From CAILHX01 sp046155285 (GTDB lineage Bacteria > Pseudomonadota > Gammaproteobacteria > Burkholderiales > Methylophilaceae): 49,871 bases of DNA. Position numbers and translations under genes: made by a program. Where the stretch lies: NCBI GenBank assembly GCA_046155285.1, contig JBJXEA010000008.1, positions 1-49,871 of the forward strand, read 5' to 3'. The notes below the pieces were generated by a model that was given only the letters and a program-made list of their open reading frames with translations, did not search any database and was not told where the DNA came from. Shown here in pieces: positions 1-8,814 of the stretch. How positions within the stretch are numbered: position 1 is the stretch's first letter; the number at the start of each line of letters is the position of its first letter.

Positions 1-111
1 AGTCACTACCACCAGGGGGTCTGCAAAGACCTGTTGCACACCAAGGTTAAGGAGCAGAAAGATTGCGGTGATGAATGGTTTGAACACGGTAGTTCCACTT
101 AGGTTATACAT
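1..111 (-). CDS. PstS-like periplasmic protein, N-terminus only (cut by window edge)
   Basis: A minus-strand reading frame opens with ATG at 111 and runs off the left edge. The 37 visible codons give a hydrophobic signal peptide ending near QVFADPLVVVT. The mature start matches the AAAEPVVVVTQG start of the PBP-like protein at 2570-3025, so this is very likely its paralogue. Such short proteins resemble substrate-binding domains of phosphate ABC transporters and would act in the periplasm. It follows the porin gene at 129-1352 by 17 bases and probably belongs to the same operon. The Shine-Dalgarno is poor. The substrate cannot be read from this fragment. Confidence 0.7.
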   Translation of the reverse strand, partial: MYNLSGTTVFKPFITAIFLLLNLGVQQVFADPLVVVT

Positions 112-128
112 AAGTGCAGTATTCGTAT

Positions 129-1352
129 TCAAAATACAAAATCCAAGTTGACCGAAATCAGCACATCAGTAGGCGGATGAGTCGAATCATAGCTGGTGGA
201 ATGATTGGTATAGGGGCCGAAGCTCCCTTTATCAGGCTTGATCCAGTCAATCTGGAATTTAAGGTTTGCCTTTTCGAGAATCGGGTAAGACACACCCAAG
301 GAAGCTGTCCACTGGCTGTAATTTAAGAATGAGAATATTTGATTGATAATCTGGCTAGCAATAGGGTTGTTGCTGGTCACGCTCAAGTTATCGGTCTCTC
401 GTCGTCCTATTGTTACATATGGGAGAGTTTTGCCAAATTGACGACCAATTGTGACATATGCTCCTCGTGCGGTGGGGAGGATTGCATCTGATTTTCGCTC
501 AGCCCATTCGGCCATCATCAACCAGTCCTGCCCTTCGTAGGTTAACCCTGCGGAGAATATCTCTAGCGGAGTGTTGTTGAGTGCTAATGCGTTTGCGGCG
601 GCAGGGTCGAACAGGCTGAGTCCTGCAAGTGCCGCTTTGATGGATGGGGATTCATAGGTAACATCATAAATACTCCAGCCAATCTTAGCCAACCATGCAC
701 CTTGTTGCCATTTGATGCCGATGTTACGTCCATTTTTACCTTTTACGTTATCGGTTCCTGAGGCATTGCTACGTGCCGAATCAAAATCGAATTGATTCAC
801 ACCCAACCACCCGGTAAAAACTCCGTAATCAGTTACGTAGGGATAGCTCACATCTACGGCTTCCAGAGCGGTCAGAGGTATTAGTCCATAAACTGTAACG
901 GGCGGGCGTACCCACGGATTGGGAAAGTTTGCCAGACGGTATTCGGTAGCCATGTAAGTGGTAGGTTGAATGCGCCCTGCTCGTATCAATAGACCATTGT
1001 CAAACTCATGTCGCAAGTTGAGCAGGCTGATGTAAGGGGTGAAAGTTTTATCGGCATTGCGTTCGCTAACCGCTTGGATCGTAGCAGTAGTGTCCTCGTC
1101 GAAGTCGTAATCGAGTTGTACGCCCAAGCGTGAATCTAGCCCAAAATCCACATCCCGAGTGCGTCCTGGTCCGGTAGGTTGCACGTTGGTTGCGAAGTCT
1201 ACATTTTTGTTGCTTAAATGGCTTATGCCCAGCGTGCCAAATCCTGAGAATTTTAATTGGGATTTATCTTGCCAAACGGATGAGCCTTCGTCTGCCCAGG
1301 CTGTTGATATATGTAGAAACATTCCGGCAAAAACAATGTATAAAAAATTCAT
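129..1352 (-). CDS. Outer-membrane beta-barrel porin-like protein (copy 2)
   Basis: 407 residues with an N-terminal signal peptide (cleavage likely after STAWA, about residue 20), alternating amphipathic strands, and a final NLDFVF ending in the C-terminal Phe typical of outer-membrane barrels. It shares the start SGFGTLGI and the motif EYR-x3-F-x2-PWVRPPV with the neighbour at 1377-2573, so the two are paralogues from a tandem duplication. The gene lies 24 bases downstream of that porin. A channel for small solutes is likely. The substrate is unknown, but the flanking PBP-like genes suggest cooperation with periplasmic binding proteins. Confidence 0.75.
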   Translation of the reverse strand: MNFLYIVFAGMFLHISTAWADEGSSVWQDKSQLKFSGFGTLGISHLSNKNVDFATNVQPTGPGRTRDVDFGLDSRLGVQLDYDFDEDTTATIQAVSERNADKTFTPYISLLNLRHEFDNGLLIRAGRIQPTTYMATEYRLANFPNPWVRPPVTVYGLIPLTALEAVDVSYPYVTDYGVFTGWLGVNQFDFDSARSNASGTDNVKGKNGRNIGIKWQQGAWLAKIGWSIYDVTYESPSIKAALAGLSLFDPAAANALALNNTPLEIFSAGLTYEGQDWLMMAEWAERKSDAILPTARGAYVTIGRQFGKTLPYVTIGRRETDNLSVTSNNPIASQIINQIFSFLNYSQWTASLGVSYPILEKANLKFQIDWIKPDKGSFGPYTNHSTSYDSTHPPTDVLISVNLDFVF

Positions 1353-1376
1353 ATAGGTTGCTTTGCCAATTTTTGT

Positions 1377-2573
1377 TTAGAAAATGAAATCCAGATTGAT
1401 TGTTAACATGTGTTCTAGCGCACCGGGGACTACTGTGCCGCCATCAGGTTTTATCCATTCTGCCTGCAACTTCAGGATGGCCTTTTCGCTCAGTGTGTGA
1501 GAAAGCCCTAAAGAAAAACTTGTACGATCTTTTTTCGTAAAATTGACTAAGGTCTTGGCTAGATTATGTTCGAATGGTGTAGTGGCTTTATCCTCCTTGC
1601 CTTGAGATTCGCTCCACCCTCTGGATAAAATGGTATAGGGCATCCATTTGCCAAAGTTGCGACCTGCCATGAGATATGCAGCATATTGGTCTCGGTAGAG
1701 AGAGTCATTTGATCTGTACATAAATTCGCTTTGAAGCAACCAAAGATCATTCTCATAGCGAGTGCCTAGAGTAAGAAAAAAGAGTGATTTATCCTCATTT
1801 TCCAGTTCCTTGGCCAGATTGGTTGAAAGCAAAGATAAAGCTGCGTTTAATTGTGGGTTGGCATAAGAAACATTACCACCCATCAGGCCGCCGTTGAATT
1901 GCCAATCGCCGCGCTTGAATCGAGCATTGAGGTAAGCGAAGTTCGTGCTAAGTTGGTCAGTATCGTCTGTGCCGTCCACTCTCGCTATATCGAAGCCGGA
2001 GTGTGCTACACCGCCATAAAACTCCGCTGCCCAATCACCAAAATTGGTGTGTTTATTCAGTTCTATTCCATCAATACTATATGCAGAGGCACGGTTATAC
2101 ATTTCTACAGGCGGTCTTACCCATGGCTGAGCAAAAAGTACGTTTCTGTACTCTGAAGCAAGAAACATAGGCCATTGCATCCGGCCTGCCCGAATACCGA
2201 CTCCATCTCCAAGATTCCAGCTTAAATTAGCAAGCGTCACTTCAGGTGTAAAACTATCATCAGCGCGATGGTAACTGGTTGCTTGAAGTGTGGCTTGCAC
2301 GTTTTCACTTAAGGTTGCATCCACTTGTACTCCAAGGGTTGACCCCAGTTTTGCATCGCAAGTCCTCGATTTTCCTGGCCCGTCAGGCCGTTCTTCACGT
2401 TCATAGTCATAACCCTTGGCACTGAAGCATGCTATACCTAATGTTCCAAATCCTCGAAATGACAGTCGACTTTCACCATCGTTGTCTAAGGCCCTGGCAG
2501 CGGGAACGAACATTAGCGTCAGACAAAGTCCTGTAAAAAGTGAGGTGAGTTGTTTCGAGGTGATTAGTTTCAT
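1377..2573 (-). CDS. Outer-membrane beta-barrel porin-like protein (copy 1)
   Basis: 398 residues with a signal peptide (to about residue 28, VPAARA), then FRGFGTLGIA, a barrel-like body and a C-terminal NLDFIF ending in Phe. The motif GRMQWPMFLASEYR followed by PWVRPPVE is shared with the downstream porin. Its ATG overlaps the stop of the PBP-like gene (ATGA at 2570-2573), so translation of the two is probably coupled. Two Cys near residues 49 and 72 are absent from the paralogue and could form a disulfide. Transport substrate not recognisable. Confidence 0.75.
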   Translation of the reverse strand: MKLITSKQLTSLFTGLCLTLMFVPAARALDNDGESRLSFRGFGTLGIACFSAKGYDYEREERPDGPGKSRTCDAKLGSTLGVQVDATLSENVQATLQATSYHRADDSFTPEVTLANLSWNLGDGVGIRAGRMQWPMFLASEYRNVLFAQPWVRPPVEMYNRASAYSIDGIELNKHTNFGDWAAEFYGGVAHSGFDIARVDGTDDTDQLSTNFAYLNARFKRGDWQFNGGLMGGNVSYANPQLNAALSLLSTNLAKELENEDKSLFFLTLGTRYENDLWLLQSEFMYRSNDSLYRDQYAAYLMAGRNFGKWMPYTILSRGWSESQGKEDKATTPFEHNLAKTLVNFTKKDRTSFSLGLSHTLSEKAILKLQAEWIKPDGGTVVPGALEHMLTINLDFIF

Positions 2574-3025
2574 TGTGATAACCTCAAAATGATCTTGAAT
2601 CCAGAAGCATTATTCTCAGGCATATAAGTGATGATGCCTTGTTGGTTTGTAATTAAGGCTTGCGCTTCAGGCAGTGTGAGGATGCGAGGAGGACGACCTT
2701 GCGCAGAAAAAACCACACGTGCCCAATAGGCATTCACGCGGATTGCGCTCATATCGGCAATTTGCTTATAAAACGTTTCCCGAAGACCTTCATCGGAGAT
2801 ATCGATGGGCACGAGATTGATTCCGGAAAACGATATTTTTCTTTTACCAAGAAATAAATCAGAAATATCCTGTCGGCTTAGTGTGCTTATTGGAAAATTT
2901 CCCTGAGTCACAACCACAACGGGCTCAGCTGCGGCGCGATTCGCTCCAAAAATCAAAAGCAAAAAGAATGAGGTGGTCAAAGCCTTGACCATGCTGGATG
3001 CAGTCAGATTGCGTGAAGCAGTCAA
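2570..3025 (-). CDS. PstS-like periplasmic substrate-binding domain protein
   Basis: 151 residues. After a signal peptide (to about residue 33, RAAA) comes a short PBP-like domain containing VVVVTQGNFPISTLS, DLFLGK, PIDIS, AYWARVVFSAQGRPP and GIITYM. These are the usual landmarks of small phosphate-ABC-type binding proteins, which are about half the length of true PstS. No ABC permease or ATPase is nearby; instead it sits between a c-di-GMP regulator (10 bases upstream) and a porin (4-base overlap downstream). A periplasmic sensing or ligand-capture role is an inference. Confidence 0.72.
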   Translation of the reverse strand: MTASRNLTASSMVKALTTSFFLLLIFGANRAAAEPVVVVTQGNFPISTLSRQDISDLFLGKRKISFSGINLVPIDISDEGLRETFYKQIADMSAIRVNAYWARVVFSAQGRPPRILTLPEAQALITNQQGIITYMPENNASGFKIILRLSQ

Positions 3026-3034
3026 TTAAGTTTC

Positions 3035-5251
3035 CTAATGATTGGCTCGTCGGCTATTTAGCCAATGCTTAAGTTCATTGATTTCCATAGGCATCCCGTA
3101 GAAAAAACCTTGCGCCTCGGAGCATCCTAATTCCTTAAGAATGTAAGCCTGGAAAGCATGTTCAACGCCTTCAGCGATTACTTTCAAACCTAGATTTTTC
3201 CCCAACTGTATGACTAACTCTGCAATATGTTTTCCATTGCCTTCCCTGTCCATGGATTGGATAAATGAACGGTCAATCTTAATTCGGTTTAGTGGCAGTC
3301 TTTCAAGGTAGGATAATGAAGAAAACCCAGTTCCAAAGTCATCAATGGCCACTTCAATTCCCATTTGCTTGATTTGGCTAAGTTCAAGTATGGTCTGCCC
3401 CATCATGGCGACCGATTCAGTGATTTCTATCTCTAGCATATGGGGTTCAATGCCTGTGTCTTCTAAGGCTCTTCTTAAAGTTTCAATGAAGTTTGGCATT
3501 TGGAATTGAATAGCAGATACGTTGACCGCCATCCGCAAATCACGCCACCCCTCTGCTTTTAACTCACTTAACGTAAATAATGCGCTACGCAAAATCCAAG
3601 TTCCCATACTTACGATAAGCCCGGATTGCTCTGCAATTGGAATAAAGCTAACAGGTGAAATTAACGTTCCATATTCGTTGCGCCAGCGCATAAGAACTTC
3701 AAAGCCCATTAAGCTCCCATCAACAATATTTATTTGAGGTTGGTAAACAGGAAACAGACGGTTATGGTCAAATGCCCCATGCAGCTGTTGTAGCATATGG
3801 GTGCGTTCCTTTGCTTGAACTCCAAGAAATGGGGAGTAGCGGACATCGTTGTTGATGCCTTTTGCTCGTGCCAGTTTGCGAGCGATGCTGGCATCTTTAA
3901 GCACTATTTGTCCTGCAGGGCCAGAGTCGGATAGGCGCACTATGCCAGTGCTGGCACCCACTGAATGTTCCATGCCATTGATGGAAAAGGGTTCGGAAAA
4001 AATGTCTCTGAGCCGAGAAGTATTTATTTCTGCCTCACGACCGAGAATTCCAAAGGCATCTCCGGCAAGCCTAGCGATGAAACAGTCTTGGGCAAAGTGA
4101 TTACGTAACCGACTCGCCATACTGGATAAAAGTTGATCGCCATACTCGTGACCAAACGCGTTGTTAATTTCAGCAAATTGATCTATGTCAGCCAATACTA
4201 CGCAGAAGTCCTCAATATCGCCTTTCCCGTAGATTTCGTTAATTGCTTGCACAAAGGCTGTCCGATTAGGTAATTCCACCAGATGATCAAAGTAGGCAAA
4301 ATCGTTCAGATTTTTGATAAGAATGATATTTTCTGCGCAGATGGAGACATTTGCACAGAATACTTCGAGGAGTGACCGATCCACTTCTTCAGGCATGGTT
4401 GAAGAGTCGACGAATACAGCAAAACTCCGGATGCTTTGCATGCGGAAATGGAGAATAAGGTAATCTTTTTCAAAAATGTGCGTCTGATTTTCCAGGCATT
4501 CAATTAGTCCTTTTACAATTCTGGGGTCGTCTATCTCCTCCAATGGTCGACCTATCAAGGTTTCGTAACGGCCAGAGGCTGCCAGTACGAGATAATCGTT
4601 GCCTCCTGTTGCTTCGTCCAACTTCCCATGAGCACATAACAGGCCCTCTGCTTCTACCCCGATAAGAGCTGCTAATTGACGGACAATTCCCGACGAAAAC
4701 GAATTTAAACCAGATTGCTTTAGCAACTCGCCACTGGCTTTGACAATTTGTTCTAAACCTTGCCGATGAGCATCTATCTGTTTTAACTGTTTGTAGGCGC
4801 GAACTGCTGATAATACTGTGATAAACAGCTTGTTACGGGTAAGTTCACTCTTGGTTTTATAATCATTGATGTCGAAATTTCGTATAGCTTCAAGTTCAGG
4901 TGCATAACCTGGTTGCCCAGTACGTAAAATAATTCTTGGTAGGGTGAGGCCGAGATCTTTTCTTATTTTTGATACCAGTAATAGCCCGGCATCCTCAGTT
5001 TCCATGACGACATCCAGCAGAATGACAGCTACATTAGGTTCTTTTGCTAGGATTTGGATGCATTCAGCCGCTGAATAGGCATGCAGAAAATGTGGAATCC
5101 GACCGAGAAGATCTACGCCACTAAGTGCATTATCTGTTGCAAGATGAACATCCGCATCATCATCAACAATAAGTATCTTCCATGATTGAGTAACGTCGCT
5201 AGAAACATCTTCAATTAAATTTAGATTATCACTAAAATTATTTTCATTCAT
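3035..5251 (-). CDS. Response regulator with REC, DUF3369, degenerate GGDEF and EAL domains
   Basis: 738 residues. REC domain at about 23-145 with acidic D30-D32, phospho-acceptor D80, T111 and a Lys in YKTK (132-134). A DUF3369-type region follows at about 160-310. The GGDEF domain (about 320-480) has AGDAF at 396-400 in place of the catalytic motif, so cyclase activity is unlikely. The EAL domain (about 490-730) keeps E518 in FEVL, N577, E609, DDFGTG at 637-642, K658 and E694. It is therefore expected to be a phosphorylation-controlled c-di-GMP phosphodiesterase in the cytoplasm. No kinase is adjacent. It leads the cassette with the PBP-like and porin genes; AGGTG before the ATG serves as Shine-Dalgarno. 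Confidence 0.88.
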   Translation of the reverse strand: MNENNFSDNLNLIEDVSSDVTQSWKILIVDDDADVHLATDNALSGVDLLGRIPHFLHAYSAAECIQILAKEPNVAVILLDVVMETEDAGLLLVSKIRKDLGLTLPRIILRTGQPGYAPELEAIRNFDINDYKTKSELTRNKLFITVLSAVRAYKQLKQIDAHRQGLEQIVKASGELLKQSGLNSFSSGIVRQLAALIGVEAEGLLCAHGKLDEATGGNDYLVLAASGRYETLIGRPLEEIDDPRIVKGLIECLENQTHIFEKDYLILHFRMQSIRSFAVFVDSSTMPEEVDRSLLEVFCANVSICAENIILIKNLNDFAYFDHLVELPNRTAFVQAINEIYGKGDIEDFCVVLADIDQFAEINNAFGHEYGDQLLSSMASRLRNHFAQDCFIARLAGDAFGILGREAEINTSRLRDIFSEPFSINGMEHSVGASTGIVRLSDSGPAGQIVLKDASIARKLARAKGINNDVRYSPFLGVQAKERTHMLQQLHGAFDHNRLFPVYQPQINIVDGSLMGFEVLMRWRNEYGTLISPVSFIPIAEQSGLIVSMGTWILRSALFTLSELKAEGWRDLRMAVNVSAIQFQMPNFIETLRRALEDTGIEPHMLEIEITESVAMMGQTILELSQIKQMGIEVAIDDFGTGFSSLSYLERLPLNRIKIDRSFIQSMDREGNGKHIAELVIQLGKNLGLKVIAEGVEHAFQAYILKELGCSEAQGFFYGMPMEINELKHWLNSRRANH

Positions 5252-5343
5252 GTTTCACCTGCCTTATCTTAATTGATACTGAATTGTTACTAAGAATCAT
5301 CTTATCTGTTTTTACTAATAGAGCTTATTAAGATTTTGTTACT

Positions 5344-5808
5344 TTATCCATTATGGATTTTTTTTCTTCTTTCCGCAAAAAATGTACTTAGCAAAGCACC
5401 ACATTCCTCAGCCATTACTCCGCCCATCACCACACAATGGTGGTTCAGCTTATCTTCCTTCATCAAATCCACCACACTGCCACAAGCTCCAGTTTTCGCA
5501 TCGGCCGCGCCGTACACTAGCTTGCCGATACGTGCGTGCTGAATGGCACCGGTGCACATGGCGCAGGGTTCAAGGGTCACATAAAGTGTGCATCCCACCA
5601 AGCGGTAATTGCCTAAGTTTATCGCGGCATCGCGCAATGCCAGCATTTCAGCGTGGGCGCTGGGGTCGTTGCGGCAGACGGGGGAGTTGAAGCCGTGGCC
5701 GACAATTGTGTTGTCTTTCACCACAACCGCACCCACCGGTACTTCGCCTACGTTGGCGGCTTGTTGCGCTAGTTCCAGCGCGATTTTCATGTAGTCTTCG
5801 TTGGTCAT
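5344..5808 (-). CDS. tadA: tRNA-specific adenosine deaminase
   Basis: 154 residues, the normal TadA length. Converts A34 to inosine in tRNA-Arg(ACG). The zinc and catalytic site is visible: H52-A-E54 and P81-C82-A-M-C85, the deaminase signature. It overlaps the stop of tgpA by 4 bases and is the last gene of the minus-strand group 9713-5344. The 92 bases between it and the regulator at 5251 show no gene. Confidence 0.95.
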   Translation of the reverse strand: MTNEDYMKIALELAQQAANVGEVPVGAVVVKDNTIVGHGFNSPVCRNDPSAHAEMLALRDAAINLGNYRLVGCTLYVTLEPCAMCTGAIQHARIGKLVYGAADAKTGACGSVVDLMKEDKLNHHCVVMGGVMAEECGALLSTFFAERRKKIHNG

Positions 5809-7727
5809 GGTTTGAATTCTCGTACATGGCTTTGTAGTTGGGCGAGTTGACTGGCGTTGCTGATGCCACCATAGCGCAACGGCAAATACAGTTCAACAAT
5901 CTCGTCTATCAGCCCTTGGCAGGCGGGGAATGTTTGCGCGGCACGCACGGCGAAATCCAGCGGGCCTTCTGCGGGTTGGCGTTGCAGGCCTTTGCGTGCC
6001 AGCTTGGTTTGGAATTTGAGCCAGGCGGTTTGAATGGCATCATGGGTATTGCGGCTGGGGCGTAGCACCCACAGCGCAATCACGCCGACAATCACAATCA
6101 ACAAAACACTTAGCCACAAAGCCATGTCGCCGCGCGTGACCTTGCTGCCGGCGATTTTGGACAGGAACGCGGTTTGGCGTTGCTGGTTGTAGCCTAGCAC
6201 CCATTGATTCCAGCCGTTGTTGATGGAATCCCATCCTAACCTTAACTTTTTGAACGGACTGGGTCTAGACAGGGCGGGTAGTGGTTCGCTGGCGGGCAAA
6301 GCGCTGGCAATGCCGTATTGTATGCGAGCTGGGGAAACGGCGGAGGTGGGGTCTACCCGCACCCAGCCTTGGCCATCTAGCCACACCTCAGCCCAAGCGT
6401 GGGCATCGGCTTGGCGGATGATCATGTAGTCGGCCACTGGATTCATCTCGCCGCCCTGATAGCCAGTCACCACGCGGGCTGGCACGCCCGCCGCGCGCAT
6501 CAAAAACACAAAGCTGCTGGCGTAGTGTTCGCAAAAACCTTTTTTGGTGTTGAACAAAAAGCCGTCTATGGCGCTGGCACCGAGAGGAGGAGGTGTGAGT
6601 GTGTAGCTGAAGTCTTTGGCGAACAGGCTCAAGCCTTTTTGCACGATGTTTGCTGGAGTTTCATTTGCCCATGACGCACCCAATTCCCTAGCCTGCTGGT
6701 TGCCGAATTCTGGCAGGCGCAAGGCGCGATTGCGTGACTCTTCGTCCAATGCAGCGCTCTCGTGATAACGCAGGGCTGAAGCGGCTTCGTACCTTATTCG
6801 CGTACGTATGGGTTGGCGCGATTGATACTGATAATCCTGCGTCATGAAACCTGCGCTGCTGGTGTTGATGGGCATATCCAGTACTAGCAACCACGGCTTG
6901 TTGTGCGGTTCCAAGGTCACGGTGTATTTGATCGGCGCGGTGTTGGCGATGAGGTTTGAAGCCGAAGCCGGATAAGTGTAGTTGGCGCTCCAAACCTGGC
7001 CATTAAAATCCCACAGCACCGGCCCGCGCCAATAGAGCTCCGAAGGATGCGGCGGCTTGCCCTGAAAATTGACGCGAAACGCCACCGCGTCGGATAAAGA
7101 CAGATTGCTGATGCTGCCCGGCTTCATCTCACCGGAAAGGCCGGTCATGCCTCGCGTTGCGTCTTTAGGCACGCCCCATAAGGGTCCTGGCGCACGCGGA
7201 AACAGCACAAACAGCAGCAACATCACCGGCAGAGCTTGCGTGATAAGCTTGCCGCCCAAAGAAATCAGTGCGTCATATTTTTCATCAGATTTGCTATGGT
7301 TGAGTGCGACTAAAGCGCAAGTGAGCGCTAACAGGGGAGCGATGGTGAGCGCGGCAATGAGCAGCGTTTGCGAAAACAAAAAGGTGCAGATGGTGAGGAA
7401 GTAGCCCAGAAGTGTCACCACGGTAAAATCCCGTTGCGATTTGGATTCTATCACCTTGAACATCAGTAACAGCGTGAACAAGGCCGTGCTGGAATCCCGT
7501 CCGGAAAGCCCACCGTAGGTGAACAACACGCCGATGGCGCACAGCAAAATCAGTGGGAACAGCAGCAAGCTGTTTGGCGGTTTTTTATGATTTATTCCTA
7601 ACCAATAGCGCCAAGCCAGCAGCAAGGTACTGGCTACTATCACCCAGTTGGCTTGATAGGGAGCGTGCAGGGCGAGGATGAGCGCTAAAGAACCGAGTAC
7701 CCAGCGCAGTTGGAAGATGTTGATCAT
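5805..7727 (-). CDS. tgpA: TgpA-type membrane transglutaminase-like protein
   Basis: 640 residues. The N-terminal ~200 residues hold several membrane helices (DUF3488 type), followed by a periplasmic transglutaminase-like domain with the triad C399 (GFCEHYASS), H443 (DAHAWAEVW) and D459 (VRVDPTS). The Cys-His-Asp spacing is the one expected for Pseudomonas TgpA. A last membrane helix lies near 535-555, followed by a cytoplasmic tail of DUF4129 type. The usual neighbours, DUF58 and MoxR genes, lie upstream, so the three likely form one unit. The physiological substrate of the family is not settled. The start is only 8 bases from the palindromic repeat at 7735-7864. Confidence 0.9.
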   Translation of the reverse strand: MINIFQLRWVLGSLALILALHAPYQANWVIVASTLLLAWRYWLGINHKKPPNSLLLFPLILLCAIGVLFTYGGLSGRDSSTALFTLLLMFKVIESKSQRDFTVVTLLGYFLTICTFLFSQTLLIAALTIAPLLALTCALVALNHSKSDEKYDALISLGGKLITQALPVMLLLFVLFPRAPGPLWGVPKDATRGMTGLSGEMKPGSISNLSLSDAVAFRVNFQGKPPHPSELYWRGPVLWDFNGQVWSANYTYPASASNLIANTAPIKYTVTLEPHNKPWLLVLDMPINTSSAGFMTQDYQYQSRQPIRTRIRYEAASALRYHESAALDEESRNRALRLPEFGNQQARELGASWANETPANIVQKGLSLFAKDFSYTLTPPPLGASAIDGFLFNTKKGFCEHYASSFVFLMRAAGVPARVVTGYQGGEMNPVADYMIIRQADAHAWAEVWLDGQGWVRVDPTSAVSPARIQYGIASALPASEPLPALSRPSPFKKLRLGWDSINNGWNQWVLGYNQQRQTAFLSKIAGSKVTRGDMALWLSVLLIVIVGVIALWVLRPSRNTHDAIQTAWLKFQTKLARKGLQRQPAEGPLDFAVRAAQTFPACQGLIDEIVELYLPLRYGGISNASQLAQLQSHVREFKP

Positions 7728-7734
7728 GGCGCTA

Positions 7735-7864
7735 AACCACCCCGGCGCTTAAGCGCCACCCCTCCTTGCAAAGGAGGGGATGAGCAGTGCTCAGAGGTGC
7801 TACGGAGCGATGATTTTCTCCCCTCCTTTCTAAGGAGGGGTCGCCGCTTGCGGCGGGGGTGGTT
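7735..7864. repeat. Four-hairpin intergenic repeat, copy 1
   Basis: 130 bp bounded by ACCACCCC and GGGGTGGT. It is made of two halves, each with a GC-rich hairpin (GGCGCTTAAGCGCC on the left, CGCCGCTTGCGGCG on the right) next to a hairpin of CCCCTCCTT and AAGGAGGGG. The same design is seen at 33989-34087 in opposite orientation, and as a half at 14014-14060. It fills most of the gap between the DUF58 gene and tgpA, so it would be transcribed within that operon. No coding content. Confidence 0.85.
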
Positions 7865-7878
7865 GCTGGTGATGGTGC

Positions 7879-8814
7879 TCATAATAGCGCCAACGCCTTC
7901 AGCGCTTCCCTGAAATGGCCCTCATCGCTGGCAGGTTTTAAGGTCACATTGGGCAAGCGCAAACCAAACGTCAGCCGCGCAGCGTGGGCATCCAGCACCC
8001 AGCGCGTGAGTTGTGCGATTTTGGCTTCTGCATTGCCGCCTGGCGTGGTTTCCCAATCCAACTGCGGCGCAAATTGTCCCAAACCTTCAAATTCCTTGGT
8101 ATACAAACCCTGCTCACGCGCCGAGGCTTTCCAATCCACGCGGCGCATAGAATCGCCTAGCCGATAATTGCGTAGACCAGAAAAATCCTCATCGCCCTGT
8201 GTGGTTTGCAGACCTTGCGCATGGCTTTGTTGCACCACAGTTGGCAGCGGCAAGCCGTGCGGCGCGGGGCGCGGATAAACGAGGCAGCGCACATCGCAAT
8301 CCGCATAACCCCAAGTGTGGAAAAGACCCAAGGGAAAGCGCGTGAAGATGCTGACCTTGGGCAGCTTGAGCCAGCCGCGATGCTTGGCAGGGATATTCAG
8401 CGTGAATTCTGCCGTGTCATAGGCGGCAACATCGCAAAATTCGCTTTGTTGTGAGCTGATTTTCAGGCCGATGGCGTTGCGCGTGCGCCCGTTGGATTCA
8501 GAAACGAGCAGCGAAAATCGCGCTTCCTCTCCCGCAAACACCGGCGGTACCTTGCCCGCAGCGATATTGAGATAAGCCAGATTGCGCCAAGTGTGCAGCA
8601 TGGTCACGACACCCAAACCCATCAGCCAAAATGCGAGCACATAGCCCATATTCAGGCTGTAGTTGATAGAGCCAATCAACATGCCCACTATCATCAGCGC
8701 GAACAATAATCCCGCTTTGCTGGGCAGGATGTAGACGTGGCGGCGGTCTAAAGTGGCGGGCTGTCCGCCAGCGGTGCGGAACAGGTTTTTCCAGTTGGTG
8801 AGTGCAAGCCTCAA
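7879..8814 (-). CDS. DUF58 domain protein
   Basis: 311 residues. Two membrane helices at about 32-75 are followed by a soluble region. The DUF58 core D221-SMRRVDWKASAR is present (about 221-233), and a VWA-like fold is expected at the C-terminus. Members sit between a MoxR ATPase and a TgpA transglutaminase and are thought to be assembled or activated by MoxR. The start overlaps the end of moxR by 4 bases. It is distinct from the shorter DUF58 protein MxaS at 46646-47506, which lacks the membrane segment. Molecular function of the family is unclear. Confidence 0.85.
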   Translation of the reverse strand: MRLALTNWKNLFRTAGGQPATLDRRHVYILPSKAGLLFALMIVGMLIGSINYSLNMGYVLAFWLMGLGVVTMLHTWRNLAYLNIAAGKVPPVFAGEEARFSLLVSESNGRTRNAIGLKISSQQSEFCDVAAYDTAEFTLNIPAKHRGWLKLPKVSIFTRFPLGLFHTWGYADCDVRCLVYPRPAPHGLPLPTVVQQSHAQGLQTTQGDEDFSGLRNYRLGDSMRRVDWKASAREQGLYTKEFEGLGQFAPQLDWETTPGGNAEAKIAQLTRWVLDAHAARLTFGLRLPNVTLKPASDEGHFREALKALALL

